Assembly (NCBI RefSeq): GCF_000801335.2 | Contig: NZ_JSEH01000002.1 | Span: forward strand, 186,001-250,000 | DNA: 64,000 nucleotides | DNA from: Desulfovibrio sp. TomC | GTDB taxonomy: Bacteria > Desulfobacterota > Desulfovibrionia > Desulfovibrionales > Desulfovibrionaceae | Direction of reading: 5' to 3' | Part shown: positions 35,073 to 42,722 of the stretch, one piece after another | Layout of the letters: every line of letters begins with the position of its first letter | Numbering within the stretch: the first letter of the stretch is position 1 | Made by a program: the position numbers and the translations under genes | Notes under the pieces: generated by a model | Told to the model about the DNA's origin: nothing | What the model saw: only the letters and a program-made list of their open reading frames with translations | The model's database searches: none

Positions 35073-35240
35073 GCCTCCGGCGGCCAAAGGGCTGAGCCCT
35101 TTGGAATCCCACCTGGGGGAAGTTTGATTTGACCGGGTGCGTTGCCAAGTCGAGACGCGAAAGTTGCTTTTTGAGCTTGACGGGAACCACCGTTGCTCCG
35201 GTGGCCGGGATGATCCCGCGGACCCCTGCAAAGGGAGAAA
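35073..35240 (+). repeat. dispersed palindromic intergenic repeat, family A copy 3, with extension
   Basis: The core (35073-35141) repeats GCCTCCGGCGGCCAAAGGG, CCCTTTGG, AATCCCACCTGGGG and TTTGACCGGGT. It continues into TTGACGGGAACCACCG, CTCCGGTGGCCG and GACCCCTGCAAAGGG, also found after the copy at 57190, so the repeat unit may be longer than the core. Confidence 0.8.
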
Positions 35241-35361
35241 TTTGTCATGGGGTTTTTGGCGATGGCCGGTCATCCGGTCGGCTGTGGACCGGACAGCACA
35301 GCGGAGCGTCACGGGCCGCATCCGGGCGGATGAAACGTCGCGGAAAGCAACTGGAGTGGCG

Positions 35362-35520
35362 ATGAGCGAACAGGTGTGTTTCTGCTTTGGCTACACCGTG
35401 GCCGACATCGAGACCGATCTGACCCGAAACGCCGGTCGCTCCACCATTCTGGAGCGGATCGCGGCGGAGAAATCGTTCGGGGCCTGCCAATGCGCCCAAA
35501 AAAATCCCAAAGGCCGCTGA
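35362..35520 (+). CDS. mini-protein with BFD/CopZ-like [2Fe-2S] motif
   Basis: A 52-residue protein, MSEQVCFCFGYTVADIE to QKNPKGR. C-x-C at 6-8 and 'FGACQCAQKNP' (C-x-C near 42-44) match the four-Cys BFD-like [2Fe-2S] domain found in bacterioferritin-associated ferredoxin and the CopZ N-terminus. Its ribosome site is CTGGAG, 7 bases upstream. It stands alone after a repeat element. It is probably a small electron carrier or metallochaperone; partner unknown. Confidence 0.75.
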   Translation: MSEQVCFCFGYTVADIETDLTRNAGRSTILERIAAEKSFGACQCAQKNPKGR

Positions 35521-35750
35521 TGCCTGCCTGACGTCCGCCAGGTGGCGGCGGCATGGAACAGGGAGCGGGGAGGCTTTCCAGGCGGGTAAAGCGGGCAGGC
35601 TCGTTGTCTTGCGGCTGGCCCGATCCCGGTTGGCTCTGTCCCAGCGGCGGATGCCGCTGCCCAGGCCATATCGCCGCCTTGGTTCGGGGCAAAAGCGGCG
35701 GCGAGGGGGAGCCGGCTTGCGTCCGGCCCGGCCTGGGCGGCCCCCGATGG

Positions 35751-36485
35751 TCAGGCCGGCGCTGCGGCTTCGATCTCGAGCACATCGCCCGGCCGGGCAT
35801 AGCGGAAAAGGGTCGTCCCGGGCCGGCTGAGCCGGTCGGCGTATTGATCGATATACGCGACATGCCCACCCAGGTGCATAGGCACGAAGACCCGCGGACT
35901 GAGGCGCTCGACCAGTTCCGGCGCGCCGGACAGGCTTCCCGCCAGCCTCGGGTCCATGTTGGTGAAAGCTACATCAAGCGGCCGCGCAGCCAGACGGGTC
36001 AGGGTGCGTCGCCAGGACATCCCCACCGCCCGATTGGCGGCCGGCGAGTTGCCCGGCCAGTCCCACAAGGCCAGATCCCCGCCGAAATAGACGGCCAGCC
36101 CTGTCACGTCGATGCGGTAGGCCAGCCCCAGGTCGTTGCTCTCAAGGGCTTCCACGACAATATCCCCGACCTCCCGAACCATGTCCGGTTCCATAACCAA
36201 GGTATCCGCCGGCAGGACGTCGCCATACAGATCGGCCACGTCGTCGGACACGACAAACCGGCGCGAGGCCGCCCCGGCCGTGGCCGCCACGATATTCGGA
36301 CCAAAATGGTCGTCGTGGCTGTGGGAGACAAAGACGGTCAGATCGGAGCCGGCTAGGTGCGAAGCGGCGGCCCGGGCCGCCGCTTCGGGCAGATAACTGG
36401 GTGCGGGGTAGTCAAAGAGCAGGCTTGCGCCGCCCGCTTCCAGGATAAAGCAGTCGTGGTGGATGTAGACGATGCGGGCCGGCAT
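35751..36485 (-). CDS. metallo-beta-lactamase-fold hydrolase (UlaG-like)
   Basis: A 244-residue protein. The metal motif HSHDDHFG near 54-61 is the HxHxDH signature, 'VYFGGDLALWD' supplies a later Asp, and 'VFVPMHLGGH' the terminal His. The opening 'IHHDCFILEAGGASLLFDYP' fits the UlaG/YtnP-like branch that hydrolyses small cyclic or phosphodiester metabolites. Substrate unknown. A perfect AT-rich palindrome lies 24 bases upstream of its start. Confidence 0.82.
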   Translation of the reverse strand: MPARIVYIHHDCFILEAGGASLLFDYPAPSYLPEAAARAAASHLAGSDLTVFVSHSHDDHFGPNIVAATAGAASRRFVVSDDVADLYGDVLPADTLVMEPDMVREVGDIVVEALESNDLGLAYRIDVTGLAVYFGGDLALWDWPGNSPAANRAVGMSWRRTLTRLAARPLDVAFTNMDPRLAGSLSGAPELVERLSPRVFVPMHLGGHVAYIDQYADRLSRPGTTLFRYARPGDVLEIEAAAPA

Positions 36486-36508
36486 GGCGGTAGGCTAGCG
36501 CGGCATCC

Positions 36509-36536
36509 CTAAAAAAATACGAGCGTATTTTTTTAG
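36509..36536. promoter_or_regulatory. 12-bp AT-rich perfect palindrome, candidate operator
   Basis: CTAAAAAAATAC (36509-36520) and GTATTTTTTTAG (36525-36536) are perfect reverse complements with spacer GAGC. It lies 66 bases past the cysS stop and 24 bases before the start of the metallo-hydrolase gene. AT-only stems terminate poorly, so an operator is favoured; a terminator is possible because a T run is built in. Confidence 0.55.
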
Positions 36537-36601
36537 AATATTTGTCGTCTCGTAGACCATCGGCTTGGCTTCATGCCGCCGGGGGGGCCGAGGATGCGAC
36601 A

Positions 36602-38059
36602 CTAGGCAATATCCCACTGGGGGCCGGTCGGGGTGTCCATGACCGTCACGCCAAGGCCGGCCAGTTCGTCGCGGATGACGTCGGAACGGGCGAAATCCTT
36701 GGCCTTGCGGGCTTCCTGGCGTTCGACTACCAGCCCGTCGATCCGGGTGGCGTCGATGCCCAGGCGCGCCAGACGGCAGGTTTTGAGATCGGCCAGAAAG
36801 CTTTGGCTGTCGCTGCCAAGCACCCCGAGGATCGTTGACCAGACCGCCAGAGCATCCAGGATGCGGCGTAAAATTGCCGCCGTTTCCCGGCTTTTGCCAA
36901 GCGTCTTGTCCTCCATGAGCCGGCCGGCCAGCCGGACCACCCCAAACACATGGCCCATAGCCTGGGCGGTGTTAAGGTCGTCGTCCATAGCCGCTGTGAA
37001 GCCGTCCTCGTGCCGGGTCAACTCCTCAAGCACGTCGGCCGGGAGTTTCGTCTCGCTCCATTTGGCCCGGGTGAGGGCCTGCTCCATCTGGGCTTTGGCC
37101 GTGTAGACGCGCTTGATGCCCTTTTCCGCCTCGTCCAGGCCCTGGTCGGAATAATCAAGCGGGCTTCGGTACTGCGACGACAAAAGGAAAAAGCGGAGCA
37201 CTTCCGGGAGATAGCAGGCGTAGATGTCGCGGATGGTGACAAAGTTGCCAAGCGACTTGGACATCTTTTCGGTGTTGATGCGCACGAATCCGTTGTGCAC
37301 CCAATAGCGGCAGAATTCCCCGCCAATGGCCGCCTCGCTCTGGGCGATCTCGTTTTCGTGGTGGGGAAAAATCAGATCCTGGCCGCCGCCGTGAATGTCG
37401 ATGGGCATGCCCAGGAGCTTTTCGCTCATGGCCGAACATTCGAGATGCCAGCCGGGACGACCCGGGCCAAAGGGGCTTTCCCAGACCGGCTCGCCGGGCT
37501 TGGAGGCTTTCCACAGGGCGAAATCCAGCGGATCTTCCTTTTCCTCGCCAGGGGCCACCCGGGCTCCCGAACGCATGTCTTCCACGTCGCGGCCTGAGAG
37601 CTTGCCATAGCCCTCAAAGGAGCGCACCCGGAAATAGACGTCGCCCGACGGGGTGCGGTAGGCGTGGCCGCCGTCGATGAGGCGCTGGGCCAAGGCAGCC
37701 ATTTCGTCGATATATTCCGTGGCCTTGGGTTCGGCGTCCGGACGCAGTATGCCGAGTCTGTCCATGTCTTCGTAAAAAGCCGCGATGTAGCGCGTAGCGA
37801 TCTCCGTCGAGGTCGTGCCTTCGCTATTGGCCTTCTTGATGATCTTGTCGTCCACATCGGTAAAATTGCGAACGAATTTTACCTCGTTGCCGATGTGGCG
37901 CAGATAGCGCACGAGCACATCAAAGACCACCGAGGACCGGGCGTGGCCGATATGGCACAGGTCGTAGGCGGTGATCCCGCAGACGTACAGGGCCACCTTG
38001 CCCGGCACGCGGGGAACGAACGGCTCCTTGGCCCGGGTCATGGTGTTATAAAGCTGCAT
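36602..38059 (-). CDS. cysS: cysteinyl-tRNA synthetase
   Basis: A 485-residue class I synthetase. 'LYVCGITAYDLCHIGHARS' near 26-44 has the zinc Cys and the HIGH-type motif (HIGH at 38-41); 'EKMSKSLGNF' near 268 is KMSKS. The zinc motif also includes 'HLECSAMS' near 209 and 'HHENEIAQSEA' near 234. It charges tRNA-Cys. Length is normal. It lies downstream of ispDF on the same strand, an arrangement common in Desulfovibrionaceae and in many bacteria. Confidence 0.96.
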   Translation of the reverse strand: MQLYNTMTRAKEPFVPRVPGKVALYVCGITAYDLCHIGHARSSVVFDVLVRYLRHIGNEVKFVRNFTDVDDKIIKKANSEGTTSTEIATRYIAAFYEDMDRLGILRPDAEPKATEYIDEMAALAQRLIDGGHAYRTPSGDVYFRVRSFEGYGKLSGRDVEDMRSGARVAPGEEKEDPLDFALWKASKPGEPVWESPFGPGRPGWHLECSAMSEKLLGMPIDIHGGGQDLIFPHHENEIAQSEAAIGGEFCRYWVHNGFVRINTEKMSKSLGNFVTIRDIYACYLPEVLRFFLLSSQYRSPLDYSDQGLDEAEKGIKRVYTAKAQMEQALTRAKWSETKLPADVLEELTRHEDGFTAAMDDDLNTAQAMGHVFGVVRLAGRLMEDKTLGKSRETAAILRRILDALAVWSTILGVLGSDSQSFLADLKTCRLARLGIDATRIDGLVVERQEARKAKDFARSDVIRDELAGLGVTVMDTPTGPQWDIA

Positions 38060-38261
38060 CCTCGCCTCCCGTCAAAAAGTCATCACCCTTTGCAAAGGGG
38101 AGTAGTAAAGTCAACCAGGGGGAGAAAACCCCGGGCCAAGCGGCCCGCAGCAACCGGGAGCCGCCCCATGTTTCCGCCTTCCACCGACAACGTCCAACGG
38201 GTGTGTATCCCCCCCCCGCAGACTGCCCGAACAAGGCAGTCAATTGTGGGAAAACAACCAC

Positions 38262-38323
38262 TTTCCCGGCCAAGGGGTCCGGGGGGATTATCCCCCGGCG
38301 GGGTGCAGGGGCAGCGCCCCTGA
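38262..38323 (-). repeat. dispersed G+C-rich palindromic repeat, family B copy 2
   Basis: On the minus strand it reads GGGGCGCTGCCCC, then ACCCCGCCGGGGGATA and ATCCCCCCGGACCCCT, matching the element at 18785 base for base over most of its length. It fills part of the 267-base gap between ispDF and cysS, in which no gene is seen. Confidence 0.7.
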
Positions 38324-38326
38324 TTA

Positions 38327-39529
38327 TTATTCCAGCCGCCAGCCGGTGACCAGGGCCACGGCCTTGATGCCTTTTTTCTCGCCGGTAAAGCCCAGGCCCT
38401 CTTCGGTGGTGGCCTTGAGGTTGACGTGGGATTTGTCCAGGCCAAGCAGCGCCGCCACGTTGACCCGGATGGCTTCGGCGTGGGGGCTTATTTTGGGAAT
38501 CTGGGCAATGATGGTCAAATCGACGTGGGTGATGGTCAGTCCCCGGCTTTTGGCCAGGATCAGGGCTTCGCTTAAAAATACGCCCGAGGCCATGTTGTCG
38601 AAATCGGGGTTGCTGTCTGGAAACAGCCGCCCAATGTCGCCGCCGCAAACGCAGCCCAGCACCGCGTCGACCAGGGCATGGAGCAACACGTCGCCATCGG
38701 AATGGGCCAGGACTTCGGGCGCGCCGAGGATGGGATAGCCCCCGAGTTTCATGGACCGTGCCGGCTGTTTGCCCGGCCGGGCCGGGTCGGCGTAGCGGTG
38801 TACGTCGTAGCCGTAGCCGGTGACGGGCAGGGGGCGGGTCGAGGCGGCTTCCAGCCGGAGCAGGTCTTCAGGGTTGGTGATCTTCATGTTGTGCGGTGCT
38901 CCGGGAACGGTGAAAACGGGCTGGCTCAGGTGTTCGACCAGACTGGCGTCATCGGTGACGGTGAAGTCCTCGCCAGCCTGGGCAAAGGCGGCCAGGAGCA
39001 GGGCTTTGTCAAATCCTTGCGGCGTCTGCACGGCGGCCAGGGCGTGGCGCGGCAGGGTGGCCACAACGGTCGTGTCGGCCACTTCCTTGATGGTGTCGGT
39101 GACGGGCAAGGTCGGAATGACGGCTTGGCGTCCGGCGGCCAGGGCCTCGGCCACACGGCCGATCAGGGCGGCATCGACAAAGGGCCGGGCCGCGTCGTGA
39201 ATGAGGACCTGGTCGGCCTCACGGGGCAGGGCGGCCAGACCGTTTCGCACCGAATCCTGGCGTCTGGCTCCGCCGACGGCGGTCAGGACCGGGATGCCCG
39301 GGTGGGTGCGTTCCAGCAGTCCGGCCAGTTCTGCGGCAGCCTGCGCCAGTTCGTCCGGCGGAAAGACGACGACCAGGCCGGCGACCGTGGGGGATTTGGC
39401 GAAAACGGCCAGGGAGTGCCAGTACAGGGGGCGACCGGCCCAGGCTAAAAACTGCTTTTTGACGCCGCCCGAGGCCTCGGCCAGACGGGTGCCGGAGCCG
39501 GCGGCGAGCAGCACGGTCCACAGGGACAC
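38327..39529 (-). CDS. ispDF: bifunctional IspD-IspF, MEP isoprenoid pathway
   Basis: A 400-residue fusion. Residues 1-230 are IspD (cytidylyltransferase; LAAGSGTR at 8-15, 'VLIHDAARPFV' at 108-118). Residues 237-400 are IspF (2-C-methyl-erythritol 2,4-cyclodiphosphate synthase; metal ligands in GYDVHRYAD at 240-248 and HSDGDVLLHA at 276-285). Fusion of steps 3 and 5 of the MEP pathway is common in alpha-, delta- and epsilon-proteobacteria. The start is GTG at 39529 with AAGGATG upstream. It begins 32 bases past the RNase P RNA end. Confidence 0.95.
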   Translation of the reverse strand: MSLWTVLLAAGSGTRLAEASGGVKKQFLAWAGRPLYWHSLAVFAKSPTVAGLVVVFPPDELAQAAAELAGLLERTHPGIPVLTAVGGARRQDSVRNGLAALPREADQVLIHDAARPFVDAALIGRVAEALAAGRQAVIPTLPVTDTIKEVADTTVVATLPRHALAAVQTPQGFDKALLLAAFAQAGEDFTVTDDASLVEHLSQPVFTVPGAPHNMKITNPEDLLRLEAASTRPLPVTGYGYDVHRYADPARPGKQPARSMKLGGYPILGAPEVLAHSDGDVLLHALVDAVLGCVCGGDIGRLFPDSNPDFDNMASGVFLSEALILAKSRGLTITHVDLTIIAQIPKISPHAEAIRVNVAALLGLDKSHVNLKATTEEGLGFTGEKKGIKAVALVTGWRLE

Positions 39530-39561
39530 AGGGCATCCTTTGGTTTACGTGGAAAAAAAAT

Positions 39562-39927
39562 GGGGAGTCGGCCGATAAGCCGGGTTTTGTTCCCCGGAAG
39601 TTCCGGGGCGGCCATCATTCCTCTAGGACCGCAGTTGCCTGCGGCCTCAAGCAACCTACCCGAGGGCACGGCCGGGCCAGCCTTAACGCCCTCCTATTTG
39701 GTCTTGCTTCGAACGGGGCATGCCGAGCTTGCCGTGTCACCACGGCAACTGGTGGGCTCTTACCCCACCGTTTCACCCTTACCTGCGCTTGTGGCGCGGG
39801 CGGTTTGTTTTCTGTTGCGCTCTCCCGAGATCGCTCTCGCTGGACGTTATCCAGCGTCCTGCCCTGTGAAGCCCGGACTTTCCTCCCCGGGCCATACGGC
39901 CCGCGACGATAGCCTGTCCGACTCCCC
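39562..39927 (-). ncRNA. rnpB: RNase P RNA (M1 type)
   Basis: The catalytic RNA of tRNA 5' maturation. On the minus strand the 5' GGGGAGTCGG pairs with the 3' CCGACTCCCC (helix P1). Universally conserved segments are seen: GAGGAAAGTCCGGGC near the start, CAGGGCAGGACGCTGG, AGGGTGAAACGGTGGGGTAAGA in the centre (20-base limit kept by splitting: AGGGTGAAACGG, then TGGGGTAAGAG), and GGCTTATCGGCC at the end. Length is about 366 nt. A T8 tract follows the 3' end and gives a terminator with P1. Confidence 0.95.
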
Positions 39928-39933
39928 GACGAC

Positions 39934-39962
39934 TTCATAAGGCCCTTTTGGCGGTCCGTCAA
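39934..39962 (-). promoter_or_regulatory. rnpB promoter
   Basis: On the minus strand TTGACG (39962-39957), a 17-base spacer and TATGAA (39939-39934) make a strong sigma-70 promoter. The expected start point, 7 bases downstream, is at the first G of the RNase P RNA P1 helix. Confidence 0.8.
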
Positions 39963-40054
39963 AGGGCTTGCCCGATAATTGGCATCTTGAGGACCGGCCG
40001 GGCCGGTGGTAGGAGGGACATGCCTTCCCCTGTCGCACACCCTGGAGGCTCCTG

Positions 40055-40456
40055 ATGCGCGCTTTTCTTGCCTTGCTCCTGCTTCTGGGATCGGCCAGTC
40101 CGGCCCTGGCCACGGATTGGCGGTTTCTGGCTGCCCATGACGACCAATCCGTGGCCCTCTACTATGACCGCCATTCGGTGCGTACTGCCGGCGATTTGGT
40201 CAAGGTGCGGATCAAACGGGTCTTTGACGAGGCCGAAGGGCTTGAAATCGCGGCCGAGCAGGGCTTTACCGAAGGCGTGGCCTATGTGGTGGAGCGGGTG
40301 GCCGTGGATTGCGCCCAGCACCGTATTTCCCGGCAGCAGGCGGCCTGGATCGGCGTCGGCGGCAAGACCCTTGACCGCACGGTGGCCCCGTCGCCAGGAT
40401 GGCGGGCTATGCGTCCCGGCGGCCTTGGTGAAGCCCTTTGCCGCGAATTGGACTGA
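40055..40456 (+). CDS. secreted small protein of unknown function
   Basis: A 133-residue protein with a signal peptide (FLALLLLLGSASPALA, cleavage expected after about residue 19). The mature part starts TDWRFLAAHDDQSVALYYDRHSV, resembling the 'surface-adhesin protein E'-type beta fold of short periplasmic proteins. Its ribosome site is CTGGAGG. High-GC, native codon use. It is the last normal-composition gene before the AT-rich insert. Confidence 0.72.
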   Translation: MRAFLALLLLLGSASPALATDWRFLAAHDDQSVALYYDRHSVRTAGDLVKVRIKRVFDEAEGLEIAAEQGFTEGVAYVVERVAVDCAQHRISRQQAAWIGVGGKTLDRTVAPSPGWRAMRPGGLGEALCRELD

Positions 40457-40664
40457 CGCCGCACGGTGGGGCGGGGGAGTTTCCCGCTTCCCGTCTGCTC
40501 CTGGGCGTAGAAAGGGTCGGCTCCATCCTCCGGTTGACCAACTCCGTGGCCGGCCGGCCCCTGGGCGCGAGGACTTGGACAACGAAAACCGTCCTCCTCG
40601 CTTGAGGATTATAGCTTAACCGACTGTCCAGTTTTCCGCGACCACCTCACATCTGACGAAGCTG

Positions 40665-40850
40665 ATGATGGACGAGAAGTTCTATAAGATCGAAGGAATG
40701 GATGAACGGTGTGTCTCTGGAAACGTCAAGTATGCCGCAGATGGAATCCCTATGAGCCCAACGATGCTGAAGAATTATGGGTATGTCCTGGGAGACGAGT
40801 TCAAGATCCTTTGCCCTGAGGGTGGGACAATTATACTGGAAAATATTTAA
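40665..40850 (+). CDS. short hypothetical protein at the edge of the AT-rich insert
   Basis: A 61-residue frame, MMDEKFYKIEGMDERCVSG to GTIILENI. It has no recognised domain. The alternation of charged and beta-type residues looks protein-like, and it is better than the opposite-strand frame. The ribosome site (GAAG) is weak. It may be a fragment of a larger lost gene. Confidence 0.35.
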   Translation: MMDEKFYKIEGMDERCVSGNVKYAADGIPMSPTMLKNYGYVLGDEFKILCPEGGTIILENI

Positions 40851-41083
40851 CGGGCAATATTTTTTGGATAGTTTTGCTGAAATGGGCCATGTCTTCAAGG
40901 AAAATCGGTTGGCTCGGGTCTTTATTTGTTAGCGGGAAGTAGATATCGATGAGAACAATACGTTGGGTGAGATAAATAATATACAGAGGATTTGGCAAAA
41001 CTAGATATAGGCGAAGTATCAAGATTATGCTGCGTTGATCTTCCTCCAAAATGAAACGGAATAACTACCAGGAGCCATTTGCA

Positions 41084-42313
41084 ATGAAAAGCGTAGTGAT
41101 GCTAATTCCAGTAGTTCTGTTATTGTTTGCTTGCCAAGTTGAGAAACATGTTGAACAAGATTCTCTTTCAAAGAGCAATGTCGTTCAGAAATTTTCGTAC
41201 AAGAATAAGTCAATCCAAGGCCCATTAGTTGTGGTGCTGCCTGGTAAAATTTCGAGCAATGACTTAGCGTTCTCCATGAAAGTTTCTAATAATAATATAG
41301 CTGATTTTGCTGCGATTGAACTTTCGGACGCCAATTTTCAAGTTGTTGAAGCATCAAGTCACCCAGCATACCTGGATGAATACCTTCTTGCGCTTCGGCA
41401 GGGAGATGAGAACGCTGTGAGGATTTTTCGAGAAAGATACTTTTCACAGGTTAAAATGATTTTGTCTTTCGATGTAGTAAAGGCTGAACCTGTTAGTGGT
41501 GTTAACAAATCTTTTAATGGGGTAGCTATTGGCTCATTAGTCTCAATGGCTATGGCATTTGCAGGAAAAGCTGATGTAGGCAGAGCTACTGGTGCAATTA
41601 TTTCCTCGGTAAATTCAAATGAGAATTCATCTGTTTGGGTTGTTGGGATGCGATATAAAGTACTTAGTCCACACTCAGGTACGCAAGTGTCAACTAATTA
41701 TCTTGAAGATAAACTCGAGGTTTCATCCCAAAGCCAAAGTTTTCTATGTATTACTAAAGGTGAGGCAAAACGAGATGGTTTTGATTCCATCGTTGAACGA
41801 TTAATTCAAAAATCAGTTGAAGAACTAGATACATCATTTAAAACATCTCAGATAGATGAGGCCGATATTAAACTTAAGAGAAAAGAATCTGTGAAGGGAG
41901 ATGAGAAAGTTGTTGATGAGTATGTAGGCAAGGTTAAAAAGAAAAAGCAAGAGACAGCAGATGCTTTAGTCTTTGTCGAAAGGTACAAAAATGGTCAAGT
42001 TAGCTTAAGTGATCCGTTGGTTGTTTACTGTGCCTCAACTCGTGCGCTTTTAGAGGAAGCAATGAAAAATCCACAGATGCCACGCTTGGATGAACTCGAA
42101 AAGCAGAGCGCCAAGTTGACTGGCGATCTTCGAGAAACACATAGCTATAAATATCAAATAGTAGAAAGCGGCGTTGAAACATGCAAGATTCGATGCACAG
42201 ATCGCTATACAATCACAGTTATGGGCAGCCTGAGTCAGGGATATTACAGTGTGACTTATTCTCTGGCGAAAGAGAATGGTGAATGGAAAATTTGTGATAT
42301 AGTGTTTGGCTAA
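41084..42313 (+). CDS. lipoprotein of unknown function, CsgG-like N-terminal part, foreign composition
   Basis: A 409-residue protein. The signal peptide ends in LLLFAC (lipid Cys at about 17). The region after 'GPLVVVLPGKISSNDLAF' and 'ADFAAIELSDANFQVVEAS' follows the strand-helix order of CsgG-type and related periplasmic proteins; a Gly/Ala-rich 'GSLVSMAMAFAGKADVGRATGA' could be membrane-active. The middle is highly charged (KKKKQETAD) and the C-terminus 'YSVTYSLAKENGEWKICDIVFG' resembles an NTF2-like cap. The ATG at 41084 has AGGAG upstream. Its GC is far below that of the chromosome and its codon use differs, indicating recent transfer. Function unknown. Confidence 0.65.
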   Translation: MKSVVMLIPVVLLLFACQVEKHVEQDSLSKSNVVQKFSYKNKSIQGPLVVVLPGKISSNDLAFSMKVSNNNIADFAAIELSDANFQVVEASSHPAYLDEYLLALRQGDENAVRIFRERYFSQVKMILSFDVVKAEPVSGVNKSFNGVAIGSLVSMAMAFAGKADVGRATGAIISSVNSNENSSVWVVGMRYKVLSPHSGTQVSTNYLEDKLEVSSQSQSFLCITKGEAKRDGFDSIVERLIQKSVEELDTSFKTSQIDEADIKLKRKESVKGDEKVVDEYVGKVKKKKQETADALVFVERYKNGQVSLSDPLVVYCASTRALLEEAMKNPQMPRLDELEKQSAKLTGDLRETHSYKYQIVESGVETCKIRCTDRYTITVMGSLSQGYYSVTYSLAKENGEWKICDIVFG

Positions 42314-42450
42314 TTTAGAAATGGGTACGTTCTGCATTTCCGGGGCAGCTGACTTGTGTTTTTGCTTGTGATGATTCATTCATCTATGCGAACTTTGGTC
42401 AGTTTTCGTTTTTATTTAAAGTACACATTCCTGGATGTCAGGATAACCCA

Positions 42451-42645
42451 TTAACACTTGATTGATATGATAAGAATTACCCTCTTTTGAAATACACATA
42501 AGTGCTTTTCGGTATGATTGACGCCGTCAAAAGATGAAAGGATTAAAGCAGCCCTTTTTGTGTTTTCATCGGTGAGTGCACCGATGGCAATGGACCACAT
42601 GTTTGAGTCTTGCAGCTCTTCCTCGCCATCGTTGAATTTTACCAA
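42451..42645 (-). CDS. short AT-rich reading frame, possibly a gene remnant
   Basis: Up to 64 residues from a TTG: MVKFNDGEEELQDSNMWSI... The composition looks protein-like, with no recognised family. A stop lies 6 codons upstream and no ribosome site is seen, so it is more likely the tail of a disrupted gene than a complete one. It occupies the 400-base AT-rich gap between the foreign lipoprotein and the hybrid kinase, in which nothing else was found. Confidence 0.3.
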   Translation of the reverse strand: MVKFNDGEEELQDSNMWSIAIGALTDENTKRAALILSSFDGVNHTEKHLCVFQKRVILIISIKC

Positions 42646-42722
42646 ACGATAGGGGGGATTTTATTTGTAGGTATTGTTAAACATTCTTCCGTAGACATGC
42701 ATTTTGTAGCTTAGATTTTTCA

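Noticed and set aside
33682-35190. 502-residue frame opposite radA
   Set aside because: Its N-terminus falls inside the dispersed repeat and the rest is antisense to radA; no domain.
39560-39940. Reading frames of 126-141 residues on both strands
   Set aside because: This stretch is the RNase P RNA gene; the frames are accidental.
40647-40898. 83-residue minus-strand frame in the AT-rich insert
   Set aside because: It has no ribosome site and less protein-like composition than the plus-strand frame; neither is strong.
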